DNA from: an uncultured Eubacteriales bacterium
Lineage (GTDB): Bacteria; Bacillota; Clostridia; Oscillospirales; Acutalibacteraceae
Reading direction: 5' to 3'
NCBI GenBank assembly: GCA_934729465.1
Contig: CAKVEP010000001.1
Location: 1-64,000, forward strand
Length of the DNA stretch: 64,000 nt
The number at the start of each line of letters is the position of its first letter. The stretch's first letter is position 1. The notes under the pieces were generated by a model, which worked only from the letters and a program-made list of their open reading frames with translations, was not told the DNA's origin and did not search any database. This document shows, in pieces, positions 60,469 through 64,000 of this stretch. The position numbers and the translations under genes are program-made.

Positions 60469-61890
60469 TTATTTATTTTTGTTTATTATATCTAATATTT
60501 CAGTTTGTACGTCCTGAGGGTTAGCTTTACCTCTCGTCTCTTTCATGACAACTCCCAAAATAGCCTTTAATGCCTTCTCCTTACCAGATAGATAATCCTT
60601 AACTGCGTTCTCATTCATTTGAACCGCATTTTTACAAATCTCTCTTAATTTATCTTGAGGTATTCCCTCGAGGTCGGCGGAAGACAACAATTCTGTTACT
60701 TTTTTACCCGTTTCCAACATTTTATTAAGAGTAGACTTAGCTAAATTTGAATTTATTTTTTTGTCTTCAATCAACTTAACAAGCTCACATAAATCCTCGG
60801 CTCTTACTTTAACATCAAACTTTTCTTTTTCCTGCTCGTTTTCCATAGTTCTGAAAATTTGTCCAATTATGAAGTTGCTCACCAATTTAGGATTTTTTAT
60901 TCCTTTTATTGCTTTTTCGAAGTAATCCGATATATTTTTATATTTCACTATTAATTGAGCGTCGGTATCTGAAATCCCAAACTCTTCAACATATTTTTTC
61001 AATCTAACGTGAGGAAGTTCCGGGAGTGATTTTCTTATTTCCTCAACATCTTCTTTAGATGTGTGGATAGTTATTAAATCAGGGTCTCTAAAGTATCTGT
61101 AGTCGTTAGCGTCTTCTTTATCTCTCATACTCTCCGTTGTTCCGCTCTCTTCCTTATACCTCAAAGTTTCCTGTTCAACCTTGCCTCCGTTTGTTAAAAT
61201 ATCAATCTGCCTTTCCTTTTCATACGCCATGGCTTTGGTCATGAACGTTAAGGAGTTCATATTTTTTATCTCGGTGCGTGTTCCTAACTTGTCGCTGCCC
61301 TCAGGTCTTACAGAAATATTAACGTCACATCTCATAGAACCCTCTTGCATTCTACAATCCGAAATTCCTATATATCTCATGATAAGCTGGAGTTTTTCAA
61401 CGTATTCTCTCGCTTCTTCAGGACTTCTAATATCCGGCTCCGTTACTATCTCTATAAGCGGAACCCCACCACGGTTATAATCCACATAAACATCGCCCGC
61501 CTTATGAACTAATTTACCTGCGTCTTCTTCTATGTGCATTCTCGCTATTCTGATTTTTCTCCCGTTTTCAAGCTCTATATAACCGTTTTTACAAAGCGGT
61601 AAATCGTATTGAGATATTTGGTAAGCCTTGGGCAAATCAGGATAAACATAATTTTTTCTGTCCATTTTCGAAATAAAGTTTATCTCACAATTCGTTGCAA
61701 GACCCGCTCTTATCGCATAATTTACAACTTCCTTATTTAATTTTGGAAGTGTTCCCGGAAGACCTATGCATATTGGACAACAATGTGTGTTAGGCTCTCC
61801 TCCGAACTCCGTTTTACATCCACAAAATATTTTAGTTTTCGTTGACAACTCGATATGAGTTTCAAGACCCGATACTAATTCATATTTCAT
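60469..61890 (-). CDS. gatB: Asp/Glu-tRNA(Asn/Gln) amidotransferase subunit B
   Basis: 473 residues. The kinase-like domain begins YELVSGLETHIELSTKTKIFC and has FGGEPNTHCCPICIGLPG, a Cys-rich zinc site with CGC upstream. DYNRGGVPLIEIVTEPD and KNMNSL are conserved. The C-terminal YqeY-like tail (about residues 330-473) binds tRNA. The start overlaps the gatA stop by 4 bp. Confidence 0.97.
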   Translation of the reverse strand: MKYELVSGLETHIELSTKTKIFCGCKTEFGGEPNTHCCPICIGLPGTLPKLNKEVVNYAIRAGLATNCEINFISKMDRKNYVYPDLPKAYQISQYDLPLCKNGYIELENGRKIRIARMHIEEDAGKLVHKAGDVYVDYNRGGVPLIEIVTEPDIRSPEEAREYVEKLQLIMRYIGISDCRMQEGSMRCDVNISVRPEGSDKLGTRTEIKNMNSLTFMTKAMAYEKERQIDILTNGGKVEQETLRYKEESGTTESMRDKEDANDYRYFRDPDLITIHTSKEDVEEIRKSLPELPHVRLKKYVEEFGISDTDAQLIVKYKNISDYFEKAIKGIKNPKLVSNFIIGQIFRTMENEQEKEKFDVKVRAEDLCELVKLIEDKKINSNLAKSTLNKMLETGKKVTELLSSADLEGIPQDKLREICKNAVQMNENAVKDYLSGKEKALKAILGVVMKETRGKANPQDVQTEILDIINKNK

Positions 61891-63353
61891 ATTTTCACCC
61901 CCATGTCAACTTGCTTTAAAAATTTGCCTTGCGTGTATTTTTCAAACTGGTTGGCTATATTAAGAATTTTACTTTCACTAAAGCTATCGCCTATAAGCTG
62001 CATACCTATGGGTAAATTCTTACTGTCAAACCCGCAAGGAAGCGACAACGCCGGAAGACCTGCTATATTCACAGGGACCGTACAAATATCTGTTAAATAT
62101 GTTTGAACAGGGTCAGCAGATGTAAAGTTAAACTCAAAAGCCGTGCTTGGAACTGTCGGAGCTAGTATTGCATCATACTTTTTATAAGCGTTTTTAAAGC
62201 CTTTTACTATTGCTCCTCTTAATTTTTGAGCCTTTTTATAATAAGCATCATAATAGCCTGAGCTCAAAACATAGTTTCCGAGTAAAATTCTTCTTTTTAC
62301 TTCTTCTCCAAAGCCTTCGCTTCTTGTTTTACATATCATTTCATTTATATCTTTATAGCTGTCTGTTTTGTGCCCGTAGCGTATACCATCGTACCTTCCA
62401 AGATTAGAGCTCGCCTCCGCACACGCTATTATATAATAAACCGGAAGAGCATATTTAAGTTCGCTTAAACTAAAGCTTTCAACCTCAGCCCCCATTTCCT
62501 CAAAAGTAGAAATCGCCTTATCGATAGCCTCTTTTATCTCTCCGCCGATACCTTCAAAATACTCCTTAGCTATTCCTATTTTCATGCCCTTTATATCTTT
62601 ATTAAGGAAGTCAAACGTGTTTTTAGGAGCAAGTTTACTTGAAGTTGAATCTTTGCTGTCATACCCCGCTATTGCGTCATATACAAGTGAAACGTCTTCA
62701 ACAGTTGACGCTATTGGTCCGATTTGGTCCAGACTTGACGCATAAGCCACCAGACCGTATCTCGACACAGAACCATAAGTTGGCTTTAATCCTACAATCC
62801 CGCAAAAGCTTGCCGGTTGACGAATAGACCCACCTGTGTCTGAACCAAGACCATAAGCCGCTATATTTCCTCCTACTGCCGCCGCAACTCCTCCTGAACT
62901 TCCTCCGGCAACGTGTTTCAAATTATGTGGGTTTGCCGCTCCTCCAAAACATGAGTTTTCACACGACGACCCCATTGCAAATTCATCCATGTTAGCCTTC
63001 CCGAGAAGTACAGCATTCTGCGATTTTAACGTACTCCACACAGTCGCATCGTAAATGGGCTCGTAGCCCTTTAATATTTTTGAGCAGCAAGTTGTTTCTA
63101 TGCCTTTTGTAGACATATTATCTTTCAGAGTCATTGGTATGCCTTCCAGCATTGATATTTCTTCGCCCTGAGATATTTTTTTATCAACAGCATTAGCTGT
63201 GCTAAACGCCGTGTCTTCACACACTTTAACATATGCATTTAGCTCGCTTTTTTTAATTTCGTCGAGATACTTTGCCGTTATTTCCTTACACGACATTTCT
63301 TTTTTTACAAGCATATCGTGCATTTTACGAATAACGCTAGTTTTGTTTTCCAT
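61887..63353 (-). CDS. gatA: Asp/Glu-tRNA amidotransferase subunit A (amidase)
   Basis: 488 residues of the amidase-signature family that releases ammonia from glutamine. The Ser-cisSer-Lys triad lies in GIPMTLKDN (Lys), GGSSGGVAAAVGG (cis-Ser) and GSDTGGSIRQPASFCG (nucleophile Ser). The ATG follows GGAGGAG. It lies 15 bp after gatC. Confidence 0.97.
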   Translation of the reverse strand: MENKTSVIRKMHDMLVKKEMSCKEITAKYLDEIKKSELNAYVKVCEDTAFSTANAVDKKISQGEEISMLEGIPMTLKDNMSTKGIETTCCSKILKGYEPIYDATVWSTLKSQNAVLLGKANMDEFAMGSSCENSCFGGAANPHNLKHVAGGSSGGVAAAVGGNIAAYGLGSDTGGSIRQPASFCGIVGLKPTYGSVSRYGLVAYASSLDQIGPIASTVEDVSLVYDAIAGYDSKDSTSSKLAPKNTFDFLNKDIKGMKIGIAKEYFEGIGGEIKEAIDKAISTFEEMGAEVESFSLSELKYALPVYYIIACAEASSNLGRYDGIRYGHKTDSYKDINEMICKTRSEGFGEEVKRRILLGNYVLSSGYYDAYYKKAQKLRGAIVKGFKNAYKKYDAILAPTVPSTAFEFNFTSADPVQTYLTDICTVPVNIAGLPALSLPCGFDSKNLPIGMQLIGDSFSESKILNIANQFEKYTQGKFLKQVDMGVKI

Positions 63354-63368
63354 ACTCTCTCCTCCAAC

Positions 63369-63647
63369 TTATTTGTACTTCTTCACATAGAAAAATCCAT
63401 CTTTGCCGCCATTAGCATTCTTTAAAATTAGTTCTCTGTCTGTTGAATTTTCCACTTCGTCTTCTCTGAATACATTCTCTAAACCGTTTATATTATCGAA
63501 ATCATCGTCTTCTACGTCTGCTCTGCTTATTTCGTCTGCAAAGCCTATTATCTTCGCCATATCCTGCGTTACTCCGTCTAGTTCTTCCTCACTAACGTAT
63601 AGCTTTGAAAGTTTCGCTAATTTTATTATCTCTTCTCTTGTTACCAA
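63369..63647 (-). CDS. gatC: Asp/Glu-tRNA amidotransferase subunit C
   Basis: A 92-residue belt subunit that stabilises GatA-GatB. It begins VTREEIIKLAKLSKLYVSEEE and has FRED near the end. The start codon is TTG at 63647 with only a weak upstream site (AGGGGTTG). It follows aspS by 16 bp. Confidence 0.93.
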   Translation of the reverse strand: MVTREEIIKLAKLSKLYVSEEELDGVTQDMAKIIGFADEISRADVEDDDFDNINGLENVFREDEVENSTDRELILKNANGGKDGFFYVKKYK

Positions 63648-63663
63648 TTAAATTCAACCCCTA

Positions 63664-64000
63664 TCACCTGATTTTTATGTGAACTTCTCTTAACTGCTCT
63701 TCTGTTACTTCTGTTGGAGCACCTAAAAGCATATCTTGAGCATTACTATTCATTGGGAAAGCTATTACTTCTCTTATATTTTCTTCGTCTGTTAAAAGCA
63801 TTAACATTCTGTCTAATCCCGGAGCCATACCTGCGTGTGGCGGAGCTCCAAATTTAAATGCTCTGTATAAAGCCGGGAATTTTTCAAGTATATCATTTTC
63901 GGTGTACCCCGCAATTTCAAACGCTTTAAGCATTATTTCTGCATCGTGATTTCTAACCGCTCCCGACGATAGCTCCACTCCATTACACACTATGTCATAT
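63664..64000 (-). CDS. aspS: Aspartyl-tRNA synthetase, C-terminal part
   Basis: Only the last about 112 residues are in the window; the 5' part lies beyond position 64000. Class II motif 3 appears as FGAPPHAGMAPGLDRMLMLL, with the bacterial-type ending IAFPMNSNAQDMLLGAPTEV. The visible LSSGAVRNHDAE segment is also typical. Its position directly before gatCAB suggests a non-discriminating enzyme whose Asp-tRNA(Asn) is amidated; this is inference from context. Confidence 0.95.
   Translation of the reverse strand, partial: YDIVCNGVELSSGAVRNHDAEIMLKAFEIAGYTENDILEKFPALYRAFKFGAPPHAGMAPGLDRMLMLLTDEENIREVIAFPMNSNAQDMLLGAPTEVTEEQLREVHIKIR

Overview
The window looks like a chromosomal segment of a low-GC, spore-forming member of the Clostridia. 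The AT-rich intergenic DNA, Firmicutes-type neighbourhoods (dnaD-dnaI, divIVA-sepF, mutS-mutL-miaA, the ecfA1-ecfA2-ecfT set beside truA, ruvCAB, aspS-gatCAB) and an intact sigK support this. The family-level placement (Oscillospirales-like) is only an impression. Most housekeeping genes lie on the minus strand.

Layout: 1-153 tRNA-Asp and tRNA-Val; 339-2387 helicase loader and DnaD-type primosome proteins; 2518-7305 phosphofructokinase, polyphosphate kinase and a catalytically degraded Ppx homologue; 7383-11516 rluD, lspA, divIVA, sepF and an HlyD-like envelope protein; 11517-18991 miaA, mutL, mutS, a YlbF/RicF-like gene and miaB; 19182-20266 a DUF378 gene and a lipoprotein; 20421 onwards rlmD (rumA).

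An integrated mobilizable element of about 12.0 kb (about 21738-33765) sits inside the 3' end of rlmD. It carries an Xis-like protein, a D5/P4-type replication helicase, a hairpin-rich possible origin, a ParA plus ribbon-helix-helix partition pair with repeated ATGAAATCATGA sites, a BcgI-like two-subunit restriction-modification system, an oriT-like block with a MobV-like relaxase, and a large serine integrase. The attachment junctions are readable: rlmD and the integrase both run through the same codons (His-Val-Glu-Thr) in the same frame. Integration therefore gives RlmD an element-encoded tail of about 105 residues and gives the integrase the last residues of native RlmD. Excision would restore a 448-residue RlmD and move the tail onto the integrase. 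A bipartite motif (AACAYGWT, then GGGTAGG beginning 29 bp later) recurs upstream of several element transcription units and resembles half of the reconstructed attP.

Right of the element: two GNAT acetyltransferases, a ThiT-like ECF S component and rmuC. Next comes a minus-strand group (36807-39004) of a zinc phospholipase C, two secreted proteins of unknown family and a cysteine-rich peptide with a double-glycine-like leader. It is followed by ychF, a TtcA-like gene, ppa, sigK, a MurG/MGDG-synthase-like glycosyltransferase and pgeF. A five-tRNA operon (Gly-Arg-His-Gln-Lys) precedes a ClpE-like ATPase, pgsA, a CvpA-family gene, a DUF5711-like gene, truA, ecfT-ecfA2-ecfA1, a methyltransferase, glmM, ruvBAC, rsmI, a TrmN6-like gene, tRNA-Leu, gatBAC and the 3' part of aspS.

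Start sites were moved from the longest reading frame wherever a clear Shine-Dalgarno sequence pointed to an internal start. All functional calls are by eye from motifs; no database search was run.
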